Source: Levilactobacillus wangkuiensis (GTDB taxonomy: Bacteria > Bacillota > Bacilli > Lactobacillales > Lactobacillaceae). From it: a DNA stretch of 40,841 nucleotides. A model generated the notes under the pieces. It saw only the letters and a list, made by a program, of their open reading frames with translations, made no database searches and was not told the origin of the DNA. This document shows positions 34,656 through 40,841 of this stretch, piece by piece. The position numbers were made by a program, and so were the translations under genes. How positions within the stretch are numbered: the stretch's first letter is position 1; each line of letters starts with the position of its first letter. The DNA lies in NCBI RefSeq assembly GCF_016861605.1, contig NZ_BOLM01000023.1:1-40841 (forward strand), read 5' to 3'.

Positions 34656-35141
34656 CTAATGGGATGAGGGACACTCAAGGTCAACGGCAACGATTTGCAC
34701 GTCGTAACTGGCGTTGGGGGCCTGAATTGTGACCGTTTCGCCGGGATGATGTCCCAACAGGGCCTTGCCCAACGGCGATACCCGGGTGATTTTTCCCGCC
34801 TCGAGGTCGGCTTCTTGAGTGCCAACCAGTTGGTAAACGGCCTGGTCATCGTCGTCCATAAAGGTCACGGTGACCCATTTGCCGAGCTCGACCTGGTCGT
34901 TGGCAGCGGGGTTGACGACCTTGGCGTACTGAAGCTGCTTATTGAAGAACCGCAGCTGACTTTCTAGGTGACGTAGGTCTCGTTTAGCGGCGGAATATTC
35001 CGCGTTTTCTGAAAGGTCCCCGTGCGCCCGGGCCTCGGCTAGAATCGCAATTTTTTCGGGACGGTCGGCTTCGAGGGCCGCAATTTTTGTTTGCAGCTCT
35101 CGGTAGCCGGCTGCTGTGATGGGGTTAAAGTCTTCTGCCAT
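34656..35141 (-). CDS. GreA/GreB-family transcription elongation factor
   Basis: 161 residues. The N-terminal coiled coil carries the tip motif LAEARAHGDLSENAEY with the acidic pair D42 and E45, which enters the RNA polymerase secondary channel and triggers transcript cleavage. The C-terminal domain (about 85-155) is the FKBP-like Gre domain (SPLGKALLGHHPGETV). Start ATG 35141. Lactobacilli usually also have a housekeeping greA near other genes, so this may be a second, specialised copy; that cannot be judged from the window. Confidence 0.9.
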   Translation of the reverse strand: MAEDFNPITAAGYRELQTKIAALEADRPEKIAILAEARAHGDLSENAEYSAAKRDLRHLESQLRFFNKQLQYAKVVNPAANDQVELGKWVTVTFMDDDDQAVYQLVGTQEADLEAGKITRVSPLGKALLGHHPGETVTIQAPNASYDVQIVAVDLECPSSH

Positions 35142-35221
35142 CGTATCACCTCAATTTACATAGTTATTTGTTGCCGGTCTGGTGAAAACTGGTCCTGGCC
35201 GCGGTGGTTTTCGTTCCCGGC

Positions 35222-35381
35222 GGCAGATTCAAAGTGCCCGGCTATGGGGTCGGTTCCAGCCAAAGGGCGGGCTTCCACCTCGATTTTGAGCCGAAGAGCG
35301 GTCTCAAAAGTCGCCCCGTGGACTAGGCTGGAAAAGAACTCCAGCCAAGGCCACCGACACAGCCGGTCACTTTGATCTGCC
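35222..35381. repeat. Cloverleaf-like structured element, copy C
   Basis: The outer stem pairs 35222-35243 with 35361-35381 (one bulge and one mismatch) and continues as GTCGGT/ACCGAC (35249-35254 with 35353-35358). Inner hairpins are TTTTGAG/CTCAAAA (35284-35290/35303-35309) and GGCTGG/CCAGCC (35326-35331/35341-35346). It has the same orientation as copy B. Confidence 0.7.
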
Positions 35382-35593
35382 TCTGGTCACTAACAACGAC
35401 CTAGTTAGGCCCAGTTTTCCCAGTTTTGCTGCTGACACTGGTTTAGCCCGTCAATGAATCGTGGTCAAATAGGCCCAGCTTGTTTAACTATTGGCGTAAT
35501 CTTCTCTGAAGCAAATCAGTTAGGCGAGAATATGAATAGTAAAAGGTTTCGTGGTTCAGCCAGTTAGCAATGATTGACCAATCTCAGCGACCG

Positions 35594-35690
35594 GTTCCCA
35601 GGCTCAAAGTTGAGGTGGAAGACCGCTCCTCAGTCTGGAACCGGCCCCATAGCAGGGCACCCTGAGCCCGCCGCCGGGAGCGGCATGCCC
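35594..35690. repeat. Partial inverted copy D of the structured element
   Basis: The stretch GGCTCAAAGTTGAGGTGGAAG onward, through GGAACCGGCCCCATAGCAGG, is a diverged reverse complement of the left half of copy C (35215-35296). C and D thus face each other about 300 bases apart. Confidence 0.65.
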
Positions 35691-35753
35691 AACATATTGC
35701 CAACCGCAGTTCCATTTTAACGAACGATTTGGAAAAAGAAAAGGAGTCACCTC

Positions 35754-36182
35754 ATGAAATTATCCGTACAGTATTGGGTCAAACAAACCGGAATTGGTCT
35801 GATTTTTACCCTGATCTTTATGTTACTCGGGCACCTCAACTATGCGCAGTGGCGCCTGATACCGGGAATGTCGATTGCCGACTGGTACTTCCTGGTCTGC
35901 CTGTTGTGTTTTGCCTTCGCCAAGTGGGTCATCCTCGAAGACAACCGGGATGTGAAGGCCCCCACGATTCGGCGACGGCGGAAGCGGGGATTGAAAAAGG
36001 CCAGTGATGACACGGCCTCCGTCTATGAGAAAATGGCCAAGCCAGCCCGGGCCCCGCGACTTCAGGCAGCGCCGAAAACGACACTGAAGTGGTATTGGTT
36101 AGTCCTGCTTGACATCGTGCTCGCCTTCACGAGTCCACTGATTTTAGGTGGCTTTATCACTTATTCATTACGGCACAATTAA
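35754..36182 (+). CDS. Small membrane protein of unknown function
   Basis: 142 residues with three predicted membrane helices (about 12-28, 42-60 and 113-137). A strongly basic cytoplasmic loop lies between the second and third (IRRRRKRGLKK near 80). I do not recognise the family. AAAGGAG lies eight bases before ATG 35754. It has its own short terminator, so it is probably not part of the downstream signalling operon. Confidence 0.65.
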   Translation: MKLSVQYWVKQTGIGLIFTLIFMLLGHLNYAQWRLIPGMSIADWYFLVCLLCFAFAKWVILEDNRDVKAPTIRRRRKRGLKKASDDTASVYEKMAKPARAPRLQAAPKTTLKWYWLVLLDIVLAFTSPLILGGFITYSLRHN

Positions 36183-36196
36183 ATTGTGTGATTTTT
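36174..36196 (+). terminator. Short terminator at the end of the 142-residue protein gene
   Basis: CACAATT-A-AATTGTG spans the stop codon and is followed by TGATTTTTTC. Confidence 0.5.
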
Positions 36197-36690
36197 TCAA
36201 GCTTTAACGTGCGTTAAATGACGTTTTTGCGACTTCCCCCCTTATTGAGGCGTTTCATGTTAAAGTAGTAACAGTTGGAAGAGGTCAGTTTTACGGCAAC
36301 TGATTTTGCCAGTCAATCGGTTAAAGTATACGTGAATAACGGGTTAACATGATTGAGGGGCATCCACTGGTTATCTAATCAGATATTGTCGGCCTGACAG
36401 TGCGTCAGAATGAGTTGTCACTTAGGTTAATGGCGTTTTGAAGATTTGACCAATGTGCTGAAGAGTAAGTAGTGGTTATCGGAGGCCTAAGGGACACGAG
36501 TAGTTAGAACTTGGGGGAGTGCTAATTTGCCGACTGGAATTAAATAATCCACTTAGAAGAGGGCTACCAGGACTGGTGGTTCTTTTTTATGCCTAGATGG
36601 CACCGCAAAACGATTGCAAACAAGTCAATTTCAAGGTACATTAGTGGGTAATAGGTACTGTGCAAGACTAGTTGAAAGGGTGTGATAGTT
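36183..36690. other. Control region upstream of the split-kinase operon
   Basis: About 500 bases without a supported gene. It holds two GGTTAA repeats (36319, 36342; 23 bases apart), a possible -10 (TATCTA or TCTAAT near 36372-36379), and a weak terminator-like hairpin (36560-36588). An imperfect cre-like palindrome, GCAAAACGATTGCA (36605-36618), follows. No pheromone-type open frame with a good ribosome site was found on either strand. Confidence 0.5.
36560..36588 (+). terminator. Terminator-like hairpin upstream of the response regulator
   Basis: CTACCAG-GA-CTGGTGG is followed by TTCTTTTTT. It could end a short leader or small RNA, or act as an attenuator for the operon. Confidence 0.45.
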
Positions 36691-37446
36691 GTGTTGGCCG
36701 TTTACCTTTGTGAAGACAATCCTGAACAGTTGAAACATTATACGGATGTGGTTCAGCGTTACATGATGATCAATGATTACGATATGCAGGTCGTTTGTGC
36801 GACAGCGAGTCCAGCAGAGTTGTTGCATCAGTTGACGATTGACCCACCAGAGTACGCACTATTTTTCTTAGATATTGAGTTCCCGGCCGAACAAATGTCG
36901 GGGTTAGAGACCGCCATTGCCATTCGCAAACAGTTGGGATTCGCTGAAATCGTGTTCGTGACGACCCACTCAGAAATGGCTTTGTTAACGTTTGAGCGGA
37001 AGGTGGAGCCAATGGACTTCATCGTGAAGGACCTGGGGCGCGAGCAGATCGACCAGAAACTCCGGGAAAATATCGATTACGGGTATGAGCGCTATACCAA
37101 TTACTTAAGCAATACGGAAAATCTCTTTAGCTACACGATTGGTGGCCGAAATTTTAGCCTACCGATGGGCGATGTTTACTTCGTGGCGACCGCGGAGACG
37201 CCCCACAAGGTGACGGTTCACGCGGCCAGTCAACTGGTTGAATTTCCTGGATTCCTGAAGGATATTGCGGATCAGTATCCGGAGCTTTATCGAACGGACA
37301 AGAGTTTTCTAGTGAACTTGGCGAACGTGAGCGGTATCGACGAAGTTAATCGCCAACTGCTTTTCCCTAATGGGGATCGAACGGACGTGGCGACCCGGCG
37401 TTTTCATGAGGTCAAAACGTTGGTGCAGAAACATCTGAAGGCTTGA
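36691..37446 (+). CDS. LytTR response regulator, AgrA/PlnC type
   Basis: 251 residues. The receiver domain (1-120) has the acidic pair E8-D9 and phosphoacceptor D61 in FFLDIEFP. The C-terminal LytTR DNA-binding domain (about 135-250) shows VYFVATAETPHKV and YRTDKSFLVNLANV, typical for regulators of peptide-sensing systems. I chose GTG 36691, ten bases after AAAGGG. A GTG at 36682 is too close to that site. First gene of the operon with two kinase-like proteins, 13 bases before the first. The receiver looks intact, so the system should be able to respond to phosphate. Confidence 0.9.
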   Translation: MLAVYLCEDNPEQLKHYTDVVQRYMMINDYDMQVVCATASPAELLHQLTIDPPEYALFFLDIEFPAEQMSGLETAIAIRKQLGFAEIVFVTTHSEMALLTFERKVEPMDFIVKDLGREQIDQKLRENIDYGYERYTNYLSNTENLFSYTIGGRNFSLPMGDVYFVATAETPHKVTVHAASQLVEFPGFLKDIADQYPELYRTDKSFLVNLANVSGIDEVNRQLLFPNGDRTDVATRRFHEVKTLVQKHLKA

Positions 37447-37459
37447 AAGGGTGACAGGC

Positions 37460-38776
37460 GTGCACGTCTTTGACTCACATTTTTGGATAAATTTGGTGCT
37501 GGCCGTGACCATGCAGTGGTTCATCACGCTCTGGATTGGGGTCATTCGGCCACAAAACTGGAAATTGCCGCTCAAGTGGATTGGATGGGGCCTGATTCCC
37601 GCCGTCATCGGGAAATCCTGGGCCCTGATTCTACCGCCACTGAGCGCACTACTATACTTAATGCACCACCGGCCACGAATGACGGTAATCTTTGTCAACG
37701 CGACCATCGTGATTTATTTGGTCGTGGTGCTGGTAAACGACGTGATGCGGGCCGTCACAATTGAATTGTTTGGCTTTGCCACGAGTCAGACGCCGCTGGT
37801 GATTGCCTGTCGCCTTATTTTTCAATTGGTAATCTACAGTTTATTTTCGATTGCCGTGACGGGGATGCGTCTGCAACCGGGGAACTTGGAACGACTGGCT
37901 TTTAATCGTAAGGAACAGGTGACGGTCATGTCCTTGCTGATTAGCCTGGGGGTTCTGGCGCAATTGTCCTCAACCATCATTCACCGGCTGGCCATCACCC
38001 ACGCAATGATGACGTTTGCGCTGAGCGTGGAACTGGTGATGATCCTGTTGATCAGTACCAGCCTATTTTTCTTCCTGCAAAGTTTTTTCCACCGGCAGCG
38101 GGTCCGGGCCTTGTACCAGGAAACGTTGCTACGGACGCGTTATGACCGTCGGATTTCCAATCAGGTCCGGGCCATTCGCGAGTTCAAACAGATTTATCAA
38201 AAGCAGATGTTGCGGTTGGGTGACTACCTGGACGCTAAGGATTACCAAGGGTTAACGGCCTATTATCAAACGCTGAATTCCCGCTGGCAGGCGACCAGCC
38301 ACCTGGCGGGCATCGAAGAGGAGGGGCTGCAACGGCTAAACGACCCCGCCCTAAAGAGTCTGCTCTTCCAGAAAATATTGGCCGCGCAGAATCGGGGCCT
38401 GTCACTACGGCTTGAAGTGCCGACCGCCATTCGTAGTCTGCCCATGGACAGTGTGCTACTGTTGCGGGTGATGGGGATTCTGTTGGACAATGCCATTGAA
38501 GCCGGCGCCGTTGCTGGGCGGACGGCTATTTACTGTGCCGTGCTGGATTATCCCGATTCCGTTGAGCTAGCGGTGGCGAATCCGGTGTCAATCACCAAGC
38601 CGCCGAAGATTAATGAATTTATGACAGCGGGGTACACGACCAAGGGTGAGGGCCACGGTCAGGGCCTGAACACGGTTCGAGAAATTGTCGATGAGACGCC
38701 TAATGCGGCCCTACAGATTGCTTTGAAACGCGGTATGTTGTATCTGACACTAATCTTAACGAAGCCGGGGAGGTGA
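37460..38776 (+). CDS. GHKL kinase-like sensor lacking the phosphoacceptor His (HK1)
   Basis: 438 residues. About six membrane helices fill the first 205 residues, as in AgrC-type peptide sensors. The dimerisation helix reads REFKQIYQKQML, where the family has a His after F-x: here it is Gln (Q244, codon CAG at 38189-38191). The ATP-binding domain is intact: N box ILLDNAIEAG (N344) and G box TKGEGHGQGL (G396-G402). So it should bind ATP but cannot phosphorylate itself at the usual place. GTG 37460 is eight bases after AAAGGG; GTG 37451 touches the ribosome site. It ends four bases before HK2, which has the opposite defect. Confidence 0.9.
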   Translation: MHVFDSHFWINLVLAVTMQWFITLWIGVIRPQNWKLPLKWIGWGLIPAVIGKSWALILPPLSALLYLMHHRPRMTVIFVNATIVIYLVVVLVNDVMRAVTIELFGFATSQTPLVIACRLIFQLVIYSLFSIAVTGMRLQPGNLERLAFNRKEQVTVMSLLISLGVLAQLSSTIIHRLAITHAMMTFALSVELVMILLISTSLFFFLQSFFHRQRVRALYQETLLRTRYDRRISNQVRAIREFKQIYQKQMLRLGDYLDAKDYQGLTAYYQTLNSRWQATSHLAGIEEEGLQRLNDPALKSLLFQKILAAQNRGLSLRLEVPTAIRSLPMDSVLLLRVMGILLDNAIEAGAVAGRTAIYCAVLDYPDSVELAVANPVSITKPPKINEFMTAGYTTKGEGHGQGLNTVREIVDETPNAALQIALKRGMLYLTLILTKPGR

Positions 38777-38780
38777 GCAC

Positions 38781-40106
38781 GTGATTACGGTGAGTCAATT
38801 GAGTCTGGGGCTGGCGGACTACTCGATGAGCTTCTGGTTCGTCCTGTTTCAATACTATTGGTTCCCACAATTGTTGCCGATGAAGCATACGTCATTATAC
38901 TGTGCGCTAATTGCGGCAGTCTATACGACGGTCGACCTACTAAATCCTTTCACGGCGCATAGCACGCTCCTGGGGGCGTTGCCCGTTATCTTGCTATTAG
39001 GCTTTGAATTCGCCGTGATGGGATTGCGGCACCAATGGCAGTACCTGCCGGCGTTTATCGACGTGACCATGCTGGCCTACCTGTTGATTGAGTTCATTGA
39101 TATGATGATGATTGCCGGTGCGATTGCCTTGACCGGGAAGGTGTTTGCCGCTAGTTTCTGGGGAACTTTGATTGAGTTGGTGATTAATAATATTATTTTT
39201 GCCGTAATTGGCTCCGGCCTGTGGCTGACCAGAGCACCGATGGAAAATCTGATTCAAGACATCGTGGGGCGCTCAATGGAATACCTGTTTCTGGCTTTCA
39301 TGTCGGTGCTGGGCGTGATTTACATTTTATTCGAGTATTCCTTGCAATCCCTGCAAGACTCGGAATCCTACCTGGTTTTTCTAGGCGGCATCGCGGGCAC
39401 CCTGGTGGTTGGCCTGTCGTTGAGCACGTACATGCTGATGCAGACCCACTTACAAACGGAGCACACACGATTTCAGACTGATCAACGAGAATTTCGGGAG
39501 CAGTATACCACGGAATTGAATCGGCAAATGGGAGCGGTCCGCAAGTTTAATCACGACTACCAAAACATGTTGCTAGGCTTAGGGGGCTACCTCGCGGATC
39601 AGGATTACGACGGCTTTCGGCAGCTGTATATCGACATCCGTTCGGGCTGGGAAACCAGCAATGCCGCGGATCTAACGATTGAGGACCTGGTCAATGTTCC
39701 CAGCGCGGCGCTTCGATATCAGCTTTATCATAATTATTTATTAGCACAGCAGCAGGGCGTTCAGCTCTTCGTTAAAGTGCCCGAGCCCCTCACAGCGACG
39801 GTGATGACGCTAAAGGATATGGGGCGAATCGTGGATGCAGCCTTGCCACCGATTTTACCCGTTCTGGGCCAGCGTCAGTCGGCTATCGTGACGTTTGAAT
39901 TAAAAGAAACGGCGAAGGAACTTCGGTGGTCGCTGACCTTTCCGGTGCCTAGGGAGGCCCAGCTAGACGGGCATACCCGAATAGTAGCCGACGAAGGAAT
40001 ATTAGATTTTTCTAATGCTCATGAGTTATTACCGGCTAAAGCGGTGCTGACTTTGCAGATGAAACTCCATTGGGGTCAATTAAGTGTGGCCCTACCGAAG
40101 GATTAG
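38781..40106 (+). CDS. GHKL kinase-like sensor with His box but degenerate ATP domain (HK2)
   Basis: 441 residues. Six to seven membrane helices (about 18-220), then a dimerisation helix with a complete AgrC-type His box, VRKFNHDYQNML (H258, codon CAC at 39552-39554). The C-terminal domain aligns with that of HK1 but its N box reads MGRIVDAALPPI, with Ala (A353) replacing the essential Asn. No GxGxG glycine box can be found. ATP binding is therefore doubtful. GTG start 38781, about six bases after GGGGAGGTG, four bases after the HK1 stop. Likely phosphate acceptor partner of HK1. Confidence 0.88.
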   Translation: MITVSQLSLGLADYSMSFWFVLFQYYWFPQLLPMKHTSLYCALIAAVYTTVDLLNPFTAHSTLLGALPVILLLGFEFAVMGLRHQWQYLPAFIDVTMLAYLLIEFIDMMMIAGAIALTGKVFAASFWGTLIELVINNIIFAVIGSGLWLTRAPMENLIQDIVGRSMEYLFLAFMSVLGVIYILFEYSLQSLQDSESYLVFLGGIAGTLVVGLSLSTYMLMQTHLQTEHTRFQTDQREFREQYTTELNRQMGAVRKFNHDYQNMLLGLGGYLADQDYDGFRQLYIDIRSGWETSNAADLTIEDLVNVPSAALRYQLYHNYLLAQQQGVQLFVKVPEPLTATVMTLKDMGRIVDAALPPILPVLGQRQSAIVTFELKETAKELRWSLTFPVPREAQLDGHTRIVADEGILDFSNAHELLPAKAVLTLQMKLHWGQLSVALPKD

Positions 40107-40192
40107 CCGAAGTAACCGGGGCCTTGGAGTATTCACAAAGTCAGCATGCAAAATCGTTTACAGAATGGTTTCGTTCGAATAAAGTAATTGTC

Positions 40193-40229
40193 TGAAAACG
40201 CTTGCATTTCTACACCCATCTGATATACT
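40193..40229 (+). promoter_or_regulatory. Promoter overlapped by a perfect cre box
   Basis: cre TGAAAACGCTTGCA (40193-40206) matches the consensus at all fixed positions and overlaps -35 TTGCAT (40202-40207). The -10 TATACT (40224-40229) follows after 16 bases, with TG one base before it. CcpA binding would block this promoter. Confidence 0.75.
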
Positions 40230-40275
40230 AGGTCTTGTAATACCAATCAATCTTTCAGGGAAGTCGGAAAATAAA

Positions 40276-40365
40276 GTGATTTTGCGGGTTCTCGACATTG
40301 TGAAATTACTCTCAATCTTTACGATTAGGAGAAACTTCACTGCACAATTAGTTTTAACTAACTAA
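40276..40365 (+). CDS. Possible 29-residue peptide
   Basis: GTG start, 29 codons, TAA. The product would be a hydrophobic, basic helix (IVKLLSIFTIRR in the middle). The ribosome site is weak (GGAAAA at 40266-40271, AGGGAAG further up). It lies in a transcript that starts at a clear promoter just downstream of the kinase operon. It has no double-glycine leader and no Cys, so it is not an obvious pheromone. Could be chance. Confidence 0.2.
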   Translation: MILRVLDIVKLLSIFTIRRNFTAQLVLTN

Positions 40366-40478
40366 AAGTGATTTGAATTGCTCAATACTACATATTGAGA
40401 TTATGGCTGATTTGAGTGACAGCGTTATCCTGACTACAAACTGTGATTATGTTGAATGCTCTAATGATGCTAGTGGGA

Positions 40479-40508
40479 GTCGGAGAGTGGTTACTCCGGC
40501 TTTTTTGT
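40479..40508 (+). terminator. Terminator of the 40.2-kb transcript
   Basis: GTCGGAG pairs with CTCCGGC around eight bases, followed by six T and GTTG. Confidence 0.85.
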
Positions 40509-40540
40509 TGTATAAGAAAAGAGTGCGGAACCAGCTGCCT

Positions 40541-40735
40541 TGCGGAACACGTTTCGGAAGCCGCCAGGACCAGGATAGATTGGTGAGAGCCAGTCAAACG
40601 GTCCAAAGCAGTTTCAGCAGAAGGCTCAAGGATATTTTCTTAGCCGGGTTAAGCGCAGGAGTCTGGCTCGCGGAGCACGTTTCGGAGGCCGCCAGGATAG
40701 GGATAGGCAGGCGAGAGCTAGTCAAATGAACCAAC
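40541..40735. repeat. Tandem repeat family, second locus, two units
   Basis: CACGTTTCGGA occurs at 40548 and 40676 (period 128), each followed by the GCCGCCAGGA and GTCAAA motifs of the units at 10107-10480. The preceding GCGGAACCAGCTGCC (40525) matches the lead-in of the first locus. Confidence 0.75.
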
Positions 40736-40841
40736 CCAAAATACAGATCATAAGCCCGGAGTTATTTATTAAGGACTAAGCAGAAAACCTGCGATTTTAA
40801 TCGCAAGATGAATGCCAGAACTTAGTGATTTTTCTCGAAAC

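Larger units (their letters stand above)
35142..35753. other. Intergenic region with structured elements C and D
   Basis: 612 bases. No gene is supported. It holds element copy C (35222-35381), an AT-richer spacer and the inverted partial copy D (35594-35690). Confidence 0.65.
40236..40508 (+). ncRNA. Candidate CcpA-repressed small transcript, about 270 nt
   Basis: Runs from the cre-controlled promoter to an intrinsic terminator. It has no open frame with a strong ribosome site. The best is a 29-codon frame at 40276-40365. It may be a regulatory RNA of the catabolite response, or a small-peptide mRNA. Confidence 0.5.
40107..40841. other. Region after the signalling operon
   Basis: 735 bases. 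It holds a cre-overlapped promoter (40193-40229), a transcript of about 270 bases with a terminator at 40479-40508, and two units of the tandem repeat family (40541-40735). The only long frame (40373-40729) runs through the terminator and the repeats and is not supported. Confidence 0.6.

Noticed and set aside
36560..36588. T-box riboswitch before the response regulator
   Set aside because: Only a hairpin and T-run are present. The conserved T-box sequence and specifier stem are absent, and the gene is not tRNA-related.
36523..36600. Possible 25-codon peptide starting at a GTG inside GGGGGAGTG
   Set aside because: The start codon touches the only ribosome-like sequence and the frame crosses the terminator-like hairpin.
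40373..40729. 118-codon frame at the right end
   Set aside because: It passes through a strong terminator and into the repeat units and lacks a ribosome site.

Overview
This window looks like chromosomal DNA of a heterofermentative lactobacillus, probably of the Levilactobacillus brevis type. Genus level is inference from protein similarity as I remember it. Three core steps of the phosphoketolase pathway are here: phosphoketolase (31.1-33.5 kb), acetate kinase (12.3-13.5 kb) and bifunctional AdhE (6.1-8.7 kb). Base composition is near 50% GC. Strong AGGAGG ribosome sites, cre boxes and a Rex-like site fit Lactobacillaceae. I see no rRNA, tRNA, insertion sequence, prophage or CRISPR array.

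Layout. 0-5.4 kb: a CtpE-like P-type ATPase, a DUF1836 regulator and a membrane glycerophosphodiesterase. 5.4-14.3 kb: adhE with Rex and cre sites, three secreted Apf-type wall proteins in a row (two with LysM), ackA with a perfect cre box, and a secreted 3D/RlpA-like protein. 14.6-20.2 kb: a two-gene ABC exporter divergent from its likely TetR regulator, an HD hydrolase and a 14-TM MFS efflux pump. 20.2-22.6 kb: an XRE/DUF3278 pair, a lipoprotein GH46 chitosanase and a small secreted protein. 22.8-28.3 kb: one six-gene operon joining an Fe3+/AfuABC/polyamine-type ABC importer to two phosphatase-like hydrolases. 28.5-35.1 kb: an M50-like membrane protein, YbaK, a GntR regulator, phosphoketolase, a secreted matrixin-like protease, a candidate small RNA and a GreA-type factor. 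35.7-40.1 kb: a small membrane protein and an AgrA/AgrC-type signalling operon.

The most unusual system is the signalling operon (36.7-40.1 kb). It has one LytTR response regulator and two adjacent GHKL kinases whose defects are complementary. The first keeps the ATP-binding N and G boxes but has Gln where the phosphoacceptor His should be. The second keeps the FNHDY His box but has lost the N-box Asn and the glycine box. The pair reads as one kinase split over two proteins that would have to work as a heterodimer. No pheromone gene was found beside it.

The intergenic DNA is also notable. One family of GC-rich elements (about 286-447, 5413-5569, 35222-35381, partial copies at 30818-30862 and 35594-35690) folds as a cloverleaf. 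Its closing arms differ between copies yet stay complementary within each. A second family of about 130-140 bp tandem units lies at 10.1-10.5 kb and 40.5-40.7 kb.

How the genes work together: phosphoketolase makes acetyl phosphate. AckA turns it into acetate and ATP, while AdhE turns acetyl-CoA into ethanol to reoxidise NADH. Sites at adhE (Rex plus cre) and ackA (cre) fit carbon and redox control. A third perfect cre overlaps the promoter of an apparently untranslated transcript at 40.2-40.5 kb.
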